A stretch of 64,000 nucleotides of DNA from Novosphingobium sp. GTDB taxonomy: Bacteria; Pseudomonadota; Alphaproteobacteria; Sphingomonadales; Sphingomonadaceae. The stretch lies in the NCBI RefSeq assembly GCF_039595395.1, contig NZ_JBCNLP010000006.1:1927001-1991000 (forward strand). The letters are read 5' to 3'. Position numbers and translations under genes: made by a program. The notes under the pieces are model-generated. The model searched no databases. It was given only the letters and a program-made list of their open reading frames with translations, and was not told where the DNA came from. Below are positions 1 to 8,239 of this stretch, in pieces (the stretch's first letter is position 1; each line of letters opens with the position of its first letter).

Positions 1-700
1 TGGCGGCAATCCGCTCGGCCCGGCCCAGATCTCGGGCGATCAGGGCATTGCCGGGATCGAGCGCCTTGGCCTTGCGCAACAGGCCGACCGCCTCGCCCAC
101 CGCACCACGGTTGAGCGCGGCAAGGCCCTGCGCGCGCAGATGCTGCGCGGCACCGGGATTGACGACAGGCTTTGCAGGCGCGGGCGCCGCCGGTTTTGCC
201 GCAGGAGCCGGGCGGCGGGGCCTTTCGGGCGCGGGTGGCGCGGGCTGGGGCTTGGCCACCGGCTGTTCGCCGGGGATGCGCAGCACCTGGCCCGGCGTCA
301 GGGCCACGATTGTTGCCAGCTGGTTGTAGCGGGCCAGCTGATAGGCCTTCAGGCGATTGCCCAGCAGACGCTCGGCAACATCGGTGATCGTTTCACCCGG
401 CTGGACCGTGTAGGGATAGCTTTTCGGCCCCAGCAGCTCCTGCGGATCCTTGTCGAGCGAATCGGCCAGCAGCTGCAGCTTGGGGTTCATCGGCTCCAGC
501 TTCAGCAGCGCCTTGAGCAGCTTTTCAGCCCCTTTCCGGTCCCCCGCCAACAGGCAGGTCTGGATGGCATCGATCCGCTCGGGCGTGACCGTCAGCGCCG
601 GGACGGCCACGGGCTTGGGCCTTGTGTCATGCGAACAGCCCGCCACAGCAAGAGCCAGAAGAAATGCCGCTGCGCCTTGGCCAGCCAGTCGCCGGATCAT
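1..700 (-). CDS. LysM-domain lipoprotein with TPR-like tail (partial, runs off left edge)
   Basis: This open frame is read leftward from an ATG at 700 and has no stop before the window edge, so the C-terminus is missing. Residues 1-22 form a lipoprotein signal peptide with lipobox V-A-G-C (Cys22). A helical segment follows, then a LysM domain at about residues 96-143 (YTVQPGETI ... LTPGQVLRIP), which normally binds peptidoglycan. Next comes a Pro/Ala-rich linker, and the beginning of a TPR-like repeat (LNRGAVGEAVGLLRKAKALDP). It is probably an envelope lipoprotein anchored to murein. An AAAGG ribosome-binding site lies about 9 bases upstream. The ATG overlaps the TGA of the frame-restored EAL gene as ATGA at 700-697, which points to translational coupling. 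The exact function is unknown. Confidence 0.8.
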   Translation of the reverse strand, partial: MIRRLAGQGAAAFLLALAVAGCSHDTRPKPVAVPALTVTPERIDAIQTCLLAGDRKGAEKLLKALLKLEPMNPKLQLLADSLDKDPQELLGPKSYPYTVQPGETITDVAERLLGNRLKAYQLARYNQLATIVALTPGQVLRIPGEQPVAKPQPAPPAPERPRRPAPAAKPAAPAPAKPVVNPGAAQHLRAQGLAALNRGAVGEAVGLLRKAKALDPGNALIARDLGRAERIAA

Positions 701-721
701 GGACCAAACCTTTGTAAAATC

Positions 722-2305
722 TTATGTTGAGACTGCCGGGGATCGACAGCCAGCTTCGCCGCAAGCCCGGCGCCATCGCGCAGGAAATCGGCGAAATCGG
801 GCCCGGCCAGCGGCCGGGAAAAAAAAGAAGCCCTGAAATTCGTGGCAGCCGTGATGCAGCAGCCAGCGATATTCCTCGGCCCGCTCGACACCTTCGGCGA
901 TCACGCGGATGCCAAGGCCCCGCGCCAAAGCGATCATGCTCTGGCAAATGGCCTGACTGTCACGCCGCTGTTCCACATCGGTCACGAATTCGCGATCGAT
1001 CTTGATCTTGTCGAAATCGAGCTTGCGCAGCGCCGAGAAGCTGGAAAAGCCGGTGCCGAAATCATCGATGGCGATCTTCACGCCCAGCGCGCGCAGCGGC
1101 GTGAACTGCCGCTCGGCGCGGTGGGGATCGGCGACGGCCTGCGATTCGGTCAGCTCAATCTCCAGCGCCTGAGGGGCCAGACCTTGCGCCTCAAGGGTGC
1201 GGCGCACCCTCGCGTGAAAGCTGGCATCCTCCAGCTGCTGCGGCGCGACATTGACCGCAATCGACAGGTTACCCAGCTCCAGCGCCTGCCATTGCCGGGC
1301 CATGCGGCAGGCGGCGTTGAGCACCCAGAGGCCGACCTCCTCGATCAGCCCAAGCTGCTCCAGCAAGGGGATAAAGCGCATGGGCGAGACCATGCCATGC
1401 ACCGGGCTGCGCCAGCGCAGCAGCGCCTCGGCTCCCACGGTGCGCCCCTTGCGGGCATCGATCTGCGGCTGAAAACGCAACTCCAGTTCACCACGCGCCA
1501 GCGCATGACGCACATCCTGTTCCAGCGCGAACTGCTCGCGCTCCCTTGCATCGCAGGTGTCATCAACGCGATGCACCGCGCCGCCGCGCCCCGGCCGCGA
1601 ACTGGCCACCGCCAGCAGGCGCGCAAGAGCATTCTGCGGCGTTTCAACCGCATGATCGAAGGCGGCGTGATGGACGGTCAGTTGCCCAGCGAAGGGCGTT
1701 CCTTCCTCCAGCGGTGCATGCAGCACATAGCTGATCGCCTCCAGCTGGCCATGGGCATCCCGGGCGGCCACGTCCGGACCCAACCAGATGGCGAGCCGCG
1801 CTCGGTCAACTTGCGCCACCATGCGCCGCGCTCCGGTCATGCGCGACAGGCGCAGCGCCAACGCCTTGAGCATGCCATCTGCCTGAGCAGGATCGAGCGC
1901 GCAAAGCCGGTCGAAATCGTCAAGAGCTACAATGCCCAGCGTACCATGGCCATCCTGTGCCATCAAAGAAAGCAGTGGCTCCCGGGTCGGCAGGTCTGAC
2001 ACGGGGTGGCGCTGTGGCAGACGCGTGCCGAGCTCCTGCAACTCTTTCTCGATGTCGATGGCCCGGACCAATATCCCTTCCCATCCCCGAGATGGCTCAC
2101 AACCCAACCGATTGGCCAGAAGAGCAAGGCGATGGCTGTCGCGCAGGCGGCCAGCCCATAGGCCCGCAACTGCGATCAGAGAAATGCCCGCTGCCGCCAG
2201 ACGGGATGGAAACGCTGTCGCTTGCAGCAAGGCCGTTGCACAGACGGCCGCGCATAGCGCCAAACACGCAAAATCCTGCAAATTTTTTATCTGGCGCCCG
2301 GGCAT
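722..2305 (-). CDS. Membrane-anchored EAL-domain c-di-GMP phosphodiesterase with degenerate GGDEF (C-terminus frameshifted)
   Basis: The 527-residue protein has two N-terminal hydrophobic segments (about residues 10-50), a degenerate GGDEF-like domain in which the GGDEF signature is lost, and an EAL domain. The EAL catalytic set looks intact: EALLRW, the N of AVNVAP, the E of IELTES, DDFGTGFSS, the K of DFDKIKID, and IAEGVE. It should hydrolyse c-di-GMP. The normal C-terminal motif GCxEFQGF is present, but directly after it the frame runs through an A8 tract (819-826; T8 in the coding strand) into an arginine-rich tail with no family resemblance. Removing one base gives FFSRPLAGPDFADFL, a normal EAL ending, with stop at 697-699. 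The restored protein would be 535 residues. Phosphodiesterase function is likely; the present C-terminus is probably not native. Confidence 0.85.
   Translation of the reverse strand: MPGRQIKNLQDFACLALCAAVCATALLQATAFPSRLAAAGISLIAVAGLWAGRLRDSHRLALLANRLGCEPSRGWEGILVRAIDIEKELQELGTRLPQRHPVSDLPTREPLLSLMAQDGHGTLGIVALDDFDRLCALDPAQADGMLKALALRLSRMTGARRMVAQVDRARLAIWLGPDVAARDAHGQLEAISYVLHAPLEEGTPFAGQLTVHHAAFDHAVETPQNALARLLAVASSRPGRGGAVHRVDDTCDAREREQFALEQDVRHALARGELELRFQPQIDARKGRTVGAEALLRWRSPVHGMVSPMRFIPLLEQLGLIEEVGLWVLNAACRMARQWQALELGNLSIAVNVAPQQLEDASFHARVRRTLEAQGLAPQALEIELTESQAVADPHRAERQFTPLRALGVKIAIDDFGTGFSSFSALRKLDFDKIKIDREFVTDVEQRRDSQAICQSMIALARGLGIRVIAEGVERAEEYRWLLHHGCHEFQGFFFFPAAGRARFRRFPARWRRACGEAGCRSPAVST
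819..826. repeat. A8 homopolymer at the EAL frame break
   Basis: This run of eight A on the plus strand sits exactly where the EAL reading frame leaves the family consensus. Seven A restore the consensus C-terminus and create the ATGA overlap with the downstream lipoprotein gene. It is either a sequencing error or a slippage site. Confidence 0.8.
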
Positions 2306-2520
2306 CCCCGAGAGTTAGCTGCCGAATCGATACGAATAAGTAAATACCACGATGAGTTGAGGCTGCCCCTCCCCTCTGGCACGAGAAGGGGCGATCAACA
2401 ATTCATGGTCGTAGCGCCTTGGCGAGACGCCACAACGCCAGTTTCGCTGACTAGGCTGCCGTTCGACGATCTGGCTTGGGCCCTCAATTCCGGCCATCCA
2501 TTCATATCTGGCTCACCAGT

Positions 2521-3768
2521 TTAGAAGCTTCCATCGTACAGCCTGCCCACGGCGCGTAACAAGGCTGCCTGAGCGATCAGCACATCAGCCCGGCTCTGGG
2601 CTAACGCCAACTGGGCCGCGCGCAAGGCCTCGTCCGCGATCAGAATGTCCAGCGTGGAGCGCAAGGAAAAGCCATATTCGGCACGCACGCCCTTGAGCGC
2701 CAGATCGGCGGCATCGACCCGCGCCTGGTTGGCCAGAATGCGGCTGCGCGCGGCGGCCAGATTGGCCCAGGCCGTGTCGGCGGCACGCTCGGCCTCACGC
2801 TGGGCCGCGGCGGTGGCGAAGAGATCGGCGCGGTGGATCGCCTCGGCCTCGCGCACCTTAGCCCGCACCAGCCCTCCGGTCAGCAGCGGCACATGCAATG
2901 TGACACCGCCAAAAGCGGCGATGGTGACGCCGGGCTGCACCGTGCCGCCCTCATAGCCATAGCTGCCGCCCAGCGTCAGCGTCGGCAGCCTTTCGGCCTT
3001 TTGCTGGTCGATCCCGGCGGCATCAGCCTGCGCGGTGCGCTGCTGCTGGCGGACCAGCGGATTGGCCCGCTGCGCCTGCGCGCGCGCCTCCTGCGGCGTG
3101 GCGGGCAAGGCGCCCGGCACTGGGAGCGCGGCCACCAGCACCCCCGGCTCATGCCCGACCAGCGCGCGATAGCTTGCCACCACGCCCGCCAAGGTGGCCC
3201 CGGCCTGCGCTAGCGTCGCCTCGGCGGAAGCCTTTTGCGCCTGCAACTGGGCGACATCGGTGCGGGTCGCCTGCCCCCGATCAAAACGGGCCCGCGCCTC
3301 GCTCACCTGCGCGTCGAGCAGGCCGATATCCGCCCCGGCTACCTCGACCGCCTGCTGGCTGTAGAGCACATCGGCATAGGCACCGACCACCGCCTCCAGC
3401 ACCGCCGCCTCGCTGTCACGCAACCCCTCGGCGCCCGCCGCCACATTACCCTGCGCCACACGCACCGCCGAGGACACGCGGCCCCCCATCCACACCGACA
3501 GGCTGGCGGTTACCGTGCCCCCGCCGCCCTTGCCGTAATTGACATGGTCATAACCCCCCGTGGCATCCACCCCAGCCGTGAGCCGACCGGCGGCACGCGC
3601 TTTCTCCGGGCTTTGCTCCAGCGCCTGCTGGCGGGCCCGCGCCTCGCCCAGGGTCGGATTGTTGCGCCAGGCATCGGCGATGGCCTCGCCCAGCGTTTCC
3701 GCGCTGACCGGGCCAGGAGCCGACAACGGCGCCAGCAGCAGCGCGGCGGCCAGCAGCGCCCTATTCAT
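2521..3768 (-). CDS. TolC-family outer-membrane efflux protein
   Basis: This 415-residue protein has a signal peptide (about residues 1-23, cleavage after VSA). The rest is alternating long helices rich in Ala, Gln and Arg, with two related halves starting at TLGEAIADAWRNNP and at TPQEARAQAQRANP. This is the internal duplication seen in TolC/OprM-type outer-membrane factors. It should form the trimeric outer-membrane exit duct of a tripartite exporter. It is the last gene of a leftward operon of adaptor, ATPase, permease and TolC, and its start overlaps the end of the permease gene by 8 bases. The substrate is not evident from the sequence. Confidence 0.9.
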   Translation of the reverse strand: MNRALLAAALLLAPLSAPGPVSAETLGEAIADAWRNNPTLGEARARQQALEQSPEKARAAGRLTAGVDATGGYDHVNYGKGGGGTVTASLSVWMGGRVSSAVRVAQGNVAAGAEGLRDSEAAVLEAVVGAYADVLYSQQAVEVAGADIGLLDAQVSEARARFDRGQATRTDVAQLQAQKASAEATLAQAGATLAGVVASYRALVGHEPGVLVAALPVPGALPATPQEARAQAQRANPLVRQQQRTAQADAAGIDQQKAERLPTLTLGGSYGYEGGTVQPGVTIAAFGGVTLHVPLLTGGLVRAKVREAEAIHRADLFATAAAQREAERAADTAWANLAAARSRILANQARVDAADLALKGVRAEYGFSLRSTLDILIADEALRAAQLALAQSRADVLIAQAALLRAVGRLYDGSF

Positions 3769-6187
3769 GGCGCAAGGCCCAGCCCGGCGCGGCGCGGCTG
3801 GCGCGCAGGGCCTGACCGATCACCGTCACCACCGCAATCACCACCGCAAGCACACTGGCCGATACAAAATACAGCGGCGAAAGCGCGACACGGTCGTCGA
3901 ACCCCGCCAGCCACAGTCGCATCGCGCCATAGGCCAGCGGCCAGGCGATGACATTGGCCAGCAGCACCGGGCGCAGGAACTGCCCCACCAGCAGCCGGAC
4001 GATATCCCTTGTCGAGGCGCCCAGCGTCTTGCGGATGCCGATCTCCTTCACCCGCCGCGCCGTGTTGAACGAGGCCAGCCCCCACAGGCCGACGCAGCCG
4101 ATCAGCACCGCCAGCCCCGCGCCAATGCCGAACAGACGGGTCGCACGGTCGTCTTCCTCGTAGAATTTGGCAAGACGCCGGTCGGCGGAATCGCTCTGGA
4201 AGGGCACCATCGGCGCCAATTGCCCCCAGCGCGCCCTCACCTGTTCCAGCATCGCGCGCGGATCACCCGAGAAGCGGACAGAGGCGACCAGATTGGAGGT
4301 CATCTCACGGTAAAAGACATAGAAAGTCGGATCGTCGGGCTGGCGCGGCGAGAAGAAGCGTAGCTGATCGATCACCCCGATGATGACCACCGGCTGCTTG
4401 CCGCCCAGCACCTTGCCCACCGCCTCCTGCGGACTGTGGAAGCCCAGCACCTCCAGCGCCCTGCGGTTGATCACCACATTGCGCGACACATGGCGCTTGA
4501 ACCAGCCGGTCGCATCATCGGTGCCATGGGCATCGTCGAACAGCCGCCCGGCCAGCAGGCGCGGAGCATAGGCACCAAAGAAATCGGGGCCGACATCGAT
4601 CCGGCGCAACGAGGGTCCGTCGCCGTTCCGGCCGGGGATGGCGATGCTGTCGGTGTCGTTCTCATAGCCGCCTCCGGCGGCGCTGTTGCCGATCCCCACC
4701 TTCTGCACGCCAGGCATGCGGCGGAAGGCATCGACGATCCGCCGCAGCCGCGCCGTATCGATCTGCGCATCGCTCAGACCGCGCACCACGATCAGCCCCT
4801 GCCGCGCAAAGCCCAGATCGGTGTGGCGCACATGGCGGACCTGCGCCACCAGCACCATGGTGGAGATGATGAAGGCCGTGGCCAACGCGAACTGGAACAC
4901 CACCAGCCCCTCGCGCAGGCGGTTGCCGCTGCGCCCGCCGCCCGGCGCCCGCGCCGAGGCCAGCACAGCCGTCGCCGGAAAGCGCGAGAGCAGCAGCGCG
5001 GGCCAGGCCCCCGCCGCCACGCCGACCACCACCGCCAGCACCACCAGCCCCGGCACCACGAGCCCATAGGGAATGGAGAGCGACAGTCCGCCCGCCGCAT
5101 TGATCAGCGGCAGGCCCAGTTCGGCCAGGATCAGCCCCAGCAGCGCCGCCACCGTCACCGTCAGCACCGCCTCGCCCAGAAACTGGCGGATCAGCCGGGG
5201 CTGGTCAGCACCCAGGACCTTGCGCATCGCCACTTCGCGGGCGCGCAGCCCGGCGCGGGCGGTGGCGAGGTTCACGTAATTGACGATGGCGATCAGCAGT
5301 GTCAGCACACCCACGATCCCCAGCGTGACAACGGTGATTTTCGTGCTGGCGCTCTGCGTGCCCTCGGGCGTGAAATGCAGGGCGGTCAGCGGCAGCAGCG
5401 CCAGGCTCATCGTCCGCGAGGCATGGAATCCCATATCCCTGAGACCGCGTCGGTCGACGAAAGCATCGAGTTTCCCGGCAAAAGCCTGCGCCGCCTGAGG
5501 CGAGGAAAAGCGCAGATAGGTGTTGAGCGAGGTGCTGCCCCAATGATGCCACCAATCCTCGGGATGCGCGCGCGGCAGCGGCACCAGCAACGAGATATGG
5601 AAATCGCTGTTTTTCGGCAGATCCTCGAAGACCCCAGCGATGCGGAAATCGGCGGGGGCGTCATTGCCCGTCCCCACGGTCAGCATCTGGCCGACAGGAT
5701 CGGTGTCGCCGAAAAAGCGCCGCGCGAAGCTGCGGCTGACAAGGGCATTGGTGGGGGCGGTCAGAGCTTTGCCATTGCCGCTCACCATGGCAAGATCGAA
5801 GACATCGAAAAAGCTGCCGTCGACCTGCGCCACATCCTCCACGGTGGCGATGCCGCCACGGATCACCTGACCGCCGCCCTCGCCGCCCTGAACGCGCGTG
5901 CCGACAAGCCCGGGGAAATCCTGCTGCATCTCTTCGAGCAGCCCGCCCATCGTGTAGGAATTGGCGCCATCGAAGGGGCTTCCGGGCAGGTGCCAGACGG
6001 TCTGCACCACCTCGATCTGCTCGTGATGGGGCAACCAGGTCTCGAAGCTGGTCTGGAAACGGACATAGAGGCCCAGCACCAGAAACACCGCGATCCCCAC
6101 CGCCAGCCCGCCAATGTTGAGCGCGGCATAAAGCTTGTGGCGGCTGAGCGAGCGGTAAAGTGCCAGCAGGGCGAAACGGTTCATCAT
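3761..6187 (-). CDS. MacB/FtsX-type ABC exporter permease, duplicated (two FtsX domains)
   Basis: The 808-residue membrane protein has about eight predicted transmembrane segments: one near residues 19-45, three between about 283 and 405, one near 430-455, and three in the last 120 residues. Large periplasmic domains lie after the first and fifth segments. This is the tandem MacB-periplasmic/FtsX layout of ABC3-family permeases of about 800 residues. Unlike MacB it lacks an ATPase domain, which is supplied by the preceding gene (8-base gap). These exporters usually act as mechanotransmitters moving periplasmic substrates such as peptides, lipoproteins or antibiotics through TolC. The start is ATG at 6187; a second ATG follows at once. 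Confidence 0.88.
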   Translation of the reverse strand: MMNRFALLALYRSLSRHKLYAALNIGGLAVGIAVFLVLGLYVRFQTSFETWLPHHEQIEVVQTVWHLPGSPFDGANSYTMGGLLEEMQQDFPGLVGTRVQGGEGGGQVIRGGIATVEDVAQVDGSFFDVFDLAMVSGNGKALTAPTNALVSRSFARRFFGDTDPVGQMLTVGTGNDAPADFRIAGVFEDLPKNSDFHISLLVPLPRAHPEDWWHHWGSTSLNTYLRFSSPQAAQAFAGKLDAFVDRRGLRDMGFHASRTMSLALLPLTALHFTPEGTQSASTKITVVTLGIVGVLTLLIAIVNYVNLATARAGLRAREVAMRKVLGADQPRLIRQFLGEAVLTVTVAALLGLILAELGLPLINAAGGLSLSIPYGLVVPGLVVLAVVVGVAAGAWPALLLSRFPATAVLASARAPGGGRSGNRLREGLVVFQFALATAFIISTMVLVAQVRHVRHTDLGFARQGLIVVRGLSDAQIDTARLRRIVDAFRRMPGVQKVGIGNSAAGGGYENDTDSIAIPGRNGDGPSLRRIDVGPDFFGAYAPRLLAGRLFDDAHGTDDATGWFKRHVSRNVVINRRALEVLGFHSPQEAVGKVLGGKQPVVIIGVIDQLRFFSPRQPDDPTFYVFYREMTSNLVASVRFSGDPRAMLEQVRARWGQLAPMVPFQSDSADRRLAKFYEEDDRATRLFGIGAGLAVLIGCVGLWGLASFNTARRVKEIGIRKTLGASTRDIVRLLVGQFLRPVLLANVIAWPLAYGAMRLWLAGFDDRVALSPLYFVSASVLAVVIAVVTVIGQALRASRAAPGWALRHE

Positions 6188-6195
6188 CGCCCTCC

Positions 6196-6900
6196 TCAGA
6201 TCGCGCGCGCGGCCGAGGCGACGATGCGCCCGTCGAGCATGTCGATCCGCCGCCGCGCCAGATCGGCGTGAGCGGGCGAATGGGTGACCATCACGATGGT
6301 CGCGCCCGCCTTGTTGAGCGCGGTGAGAATGTCCATCACCTGGGCGCCGTTTTCGGTGTCGAGATTGCCGGTGGGCTCGTCGGCAAGGATCAGTTTCGGA
6401 TCGCCGACGATGGCCCGCGCGATGGCGGCGCGCTGCTGCTGGCCACCCGACAGCTGATGCGGGAAGTGCCGCGCGCGGTGGGCGATGCCCACCCGGTCCA
6501 TCGCCGCCATCACCTTCTCGCGCCGGTTGGCCATGGCCGGGCGGCGATAGGCCAGCCCCAGCGCGACATTCTCCTCGATGGTGAGATCGTCGATCAGGTT
6601 GAAACTCTGGAACACGAAGCCCAGCATCTCGGCGCGGAACTGGGCCAGGCTGCTTTCATCGAGCATGGCCAGATCGCGTTCGGCGAAGAGATAGCGCCCC
6701 TCGCTGGGCCGGTCGACAGTGCCCAGCGTGTTGAGCAACGTCGATTTGCCGCAGCCCGAAGGCCCCATGATCGCCAGAAATTCGCCCTGCGCGACCTCCA
6801 GATCGATGTCGGCAAGGGCGGTGGTCTCGACCTCGTCGGAGGTGAAGCGGCGCTGGATGTTTTCGAGCCGGATCATGGCAATGTCCCTTGCGTTGGCCAA
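6196..6900 (-). CDS. ABC exporter ATP-binding protein (MacB/LolD type)
   Basis: This 234-residue ATPase carries Walker A GPSGCGKST, Q-loop FQSFNLI, signature LSGGQQQR, Walker B LILADEP and a switch histidine in VTHSPAHA. Length and motifs match the MacB/LolD group that energises FtsX-type permeases. It lies 13 bases after the adaptor gene and 8 before the permease, so the three are almost certainly cotranscribed. A possible earlier ATG within the same frame would shorten the protein only slightly; the long form keeps the usual MIRLENIQRRF strand. Confidence 0.9.
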   Translation of the reverse strand: MANARDIAMIRLENIQRRFTSDEVETTALADIDLEVAQGEFLAIMGPSGCGKSTLLNTLGTVDRPSEGRYLFAERDLAMLDESSLAQFRAEMLGFVFQSFNLIDDLTIEENVALGLAYRRPAMANRREKVMAAMDRVGIAHRARHFPHQLSGGQQQRAAIARAIVGDPKLILADEPTGNLDTENGAQVMDILTALNKAGATIVMVTHSPAHADLARRRIDMLDGRIVASAARAI

Positions 6901-6913
6901 TGTTGATGACGCT

Positions 6914-8197
6914 TCAGCGGATGTTGATGATGTCGCCCTTCACGGCGGCGGTGTTGGTGGTGACGATGCGCGCCCCCGGCGCGAGGCCCGAGAGCACCTC
7001 GGCCACCTCCGGATTACGGCGGCCGATGCGGATCGCGGTGCGCCGGGCATGGCGGCCATCGGCATCGACCACAAAGGCCGAGCTGCCCCCGCCGCTGTCG
7101 ACCCAGCCGCCGACCGGCGCCAGCAAGGCCTCTCGCGCCGCGCCCAGCGTGACGCGCGCATCGATGGTCTGGCCCCGGTTGAGCCCGGGCGGCGGCGCGC
7201 CCGCAAAGGTCAGTTCGATGCGGAAGCGGCCATCGGTCACGCTGGGCAGCACGCGCGAGACGGTCAGACGCAGATCGCCCGCCGCCGCCTTCTGCCCGAC
7301 AGCCACGCGGCCCAGATAGAATTCATCGACATCGGCGATCAGCTTCCACGATCCCTCGCTGTCGATCTGCCCCGCCGTATCGCCCGCTTTCAGCGTCTGC
7401 CCGGGCTGAAGCGTGAAATTGGTCAGGCGCCCGGCCACCGGGGCGCGGATCACCAGCGCATCGAGACCGGCGCGCACGGCGGCGCGGTTGGCCTCAAGCT
7501 CGCTGCGCGCCTGCGCCAGACGGCCCGCCTGCTGGGTGGCGGTGCGGTTTTCCGCCGCCTGCCCCTTGGCCAGCCCGGAGAGGCGGCGGCCCTGATAATC
7601 GGCCTCCTCGCGATAGGAGCGCACCCCTGCGTCGGAGACGAAGCCCATATCGTGCAGCTGCTGGCGCACATCCAGCTCGCGTCGGGCTTTGAGCAGATCG
7701 TAGCTGGCGGTCGCGGTCTGATCGGCGCGGTCGAGGCGGCTGCGTTCCAGCGCCAGATCCTCGCCGGTCAACTGGCCCAGCTGGCTGGTGATCGCGGCCT
7801 CGCGGGTCAGCACATCGAGCTTGAGTTGCGGATTGGTCAGCTCGGCCAGCGGCTGGCCCGCCGTGACCAGCGTGCCATCCTGCACCGCCAGCCGCGCCAC
7901 CTGCCCGCCCGCCATGGCGCTGAGCAGGGTGGTGACACGCGGCGCCACCGAGGCGCGCAGCGGCAGCGTGTCGTCGAAGCGCCCGTGCTGGACGAGGCCA
8001 GTCTCCAGATCGGCGGCGGCGAGGTCGGTCGAGCCCCCCGCGGGCAGGAAGAACCACAACAGCGCCAGCCCGGCCACCACCCCCGCGCCCAGCAGCATAC
8101 GGCGCTGCCGCCACCATGGCGCGGCGGCGCGCGCGATGCGCCTGTCCATCGCGCCGCCGCTGGAGGGGCTTGTCTGGCTTGCCGGTTCGTTCATCAT
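6914..8197 (-). CDS. Periplasmic adaptor (HlyD/MacA-family membrane fusion protein)
   Basis: The protein is about 427 residues from the chosen ATG at 8197. It has one N-terminal transmembrane helix (MLLGAGVVAGLALLWFFL), a lipoyl/barrel-sandwich half motif (VARLAVQDGTLVTAGQPLAEL), a coiled-coil hairpin, and the second half (APVAGRLTNFTLQPGQTLKAGD). This is the standard adaptor order. It should bridge the inner-membrane permease and the TolC duct. The frame stays open to 8254, but that start would overlap the divergent response-regulator gene at 8240, and the sequence before MMNEPAS has no family character. Only about 42 bases separate the two divergent starts, so both promoters must lie in or overlap this gap. 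First gene of the exporter operon. Confidence 0.87.
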   Translation of the reverse strand: MMNEPASQTSPSSGGAMDRRIARAAAPWWRQRRMLLGAGVVAGLALLWFFLPAGGSTDLAAADLETGLVQHGRFDDTLPLRASVAPRVTTLLSAMAGGQVARLAVQDGTLVTAGQPLAELTNPQLKLDVLTREAAITSQLGQLTGEDLALERSRLDRADQTATASYDLLKARRELDVRQQLHDMGFVSDAGVRSYREEADYQGRRLSGLAKGQAAENRTATQQAGRLAQARSELEANRAAVRAGLDALVIRAPVAGRLTNFTLQPGQTLKAGDTAGQIDSEGSWKLIADVDEFYLGRVAVGQKAAAGDLRLTVSRVLPSVTDGRFRIELTFAGAPPPGLNRGQTIDARVTLGAAREALLAPVGGWVDSGGGSSAFVVDADGRHARRTAIRIGRRNPEVAEVLSGLAPGARIVTTNTAAVKGDIINIR

Positions 8198-8239
8198 GAA
8201 GCCATTATCATGTGAAACGGCGAAAAAACCTAAAGCACT

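Noticed and set aside
842..1999. 385-codon rightward frame over the EAL gene
   Set aside because: It is antisense to the catalytic EAL domain and has no recognisable motif.
4436..6271. 611-codon rightward frame over the exporter permease
   Set aside because: It lies antisense to the real MacB/FtsX permease, is His/Gln/Arg-rich and has no family character. It is a GC-rich shadow.
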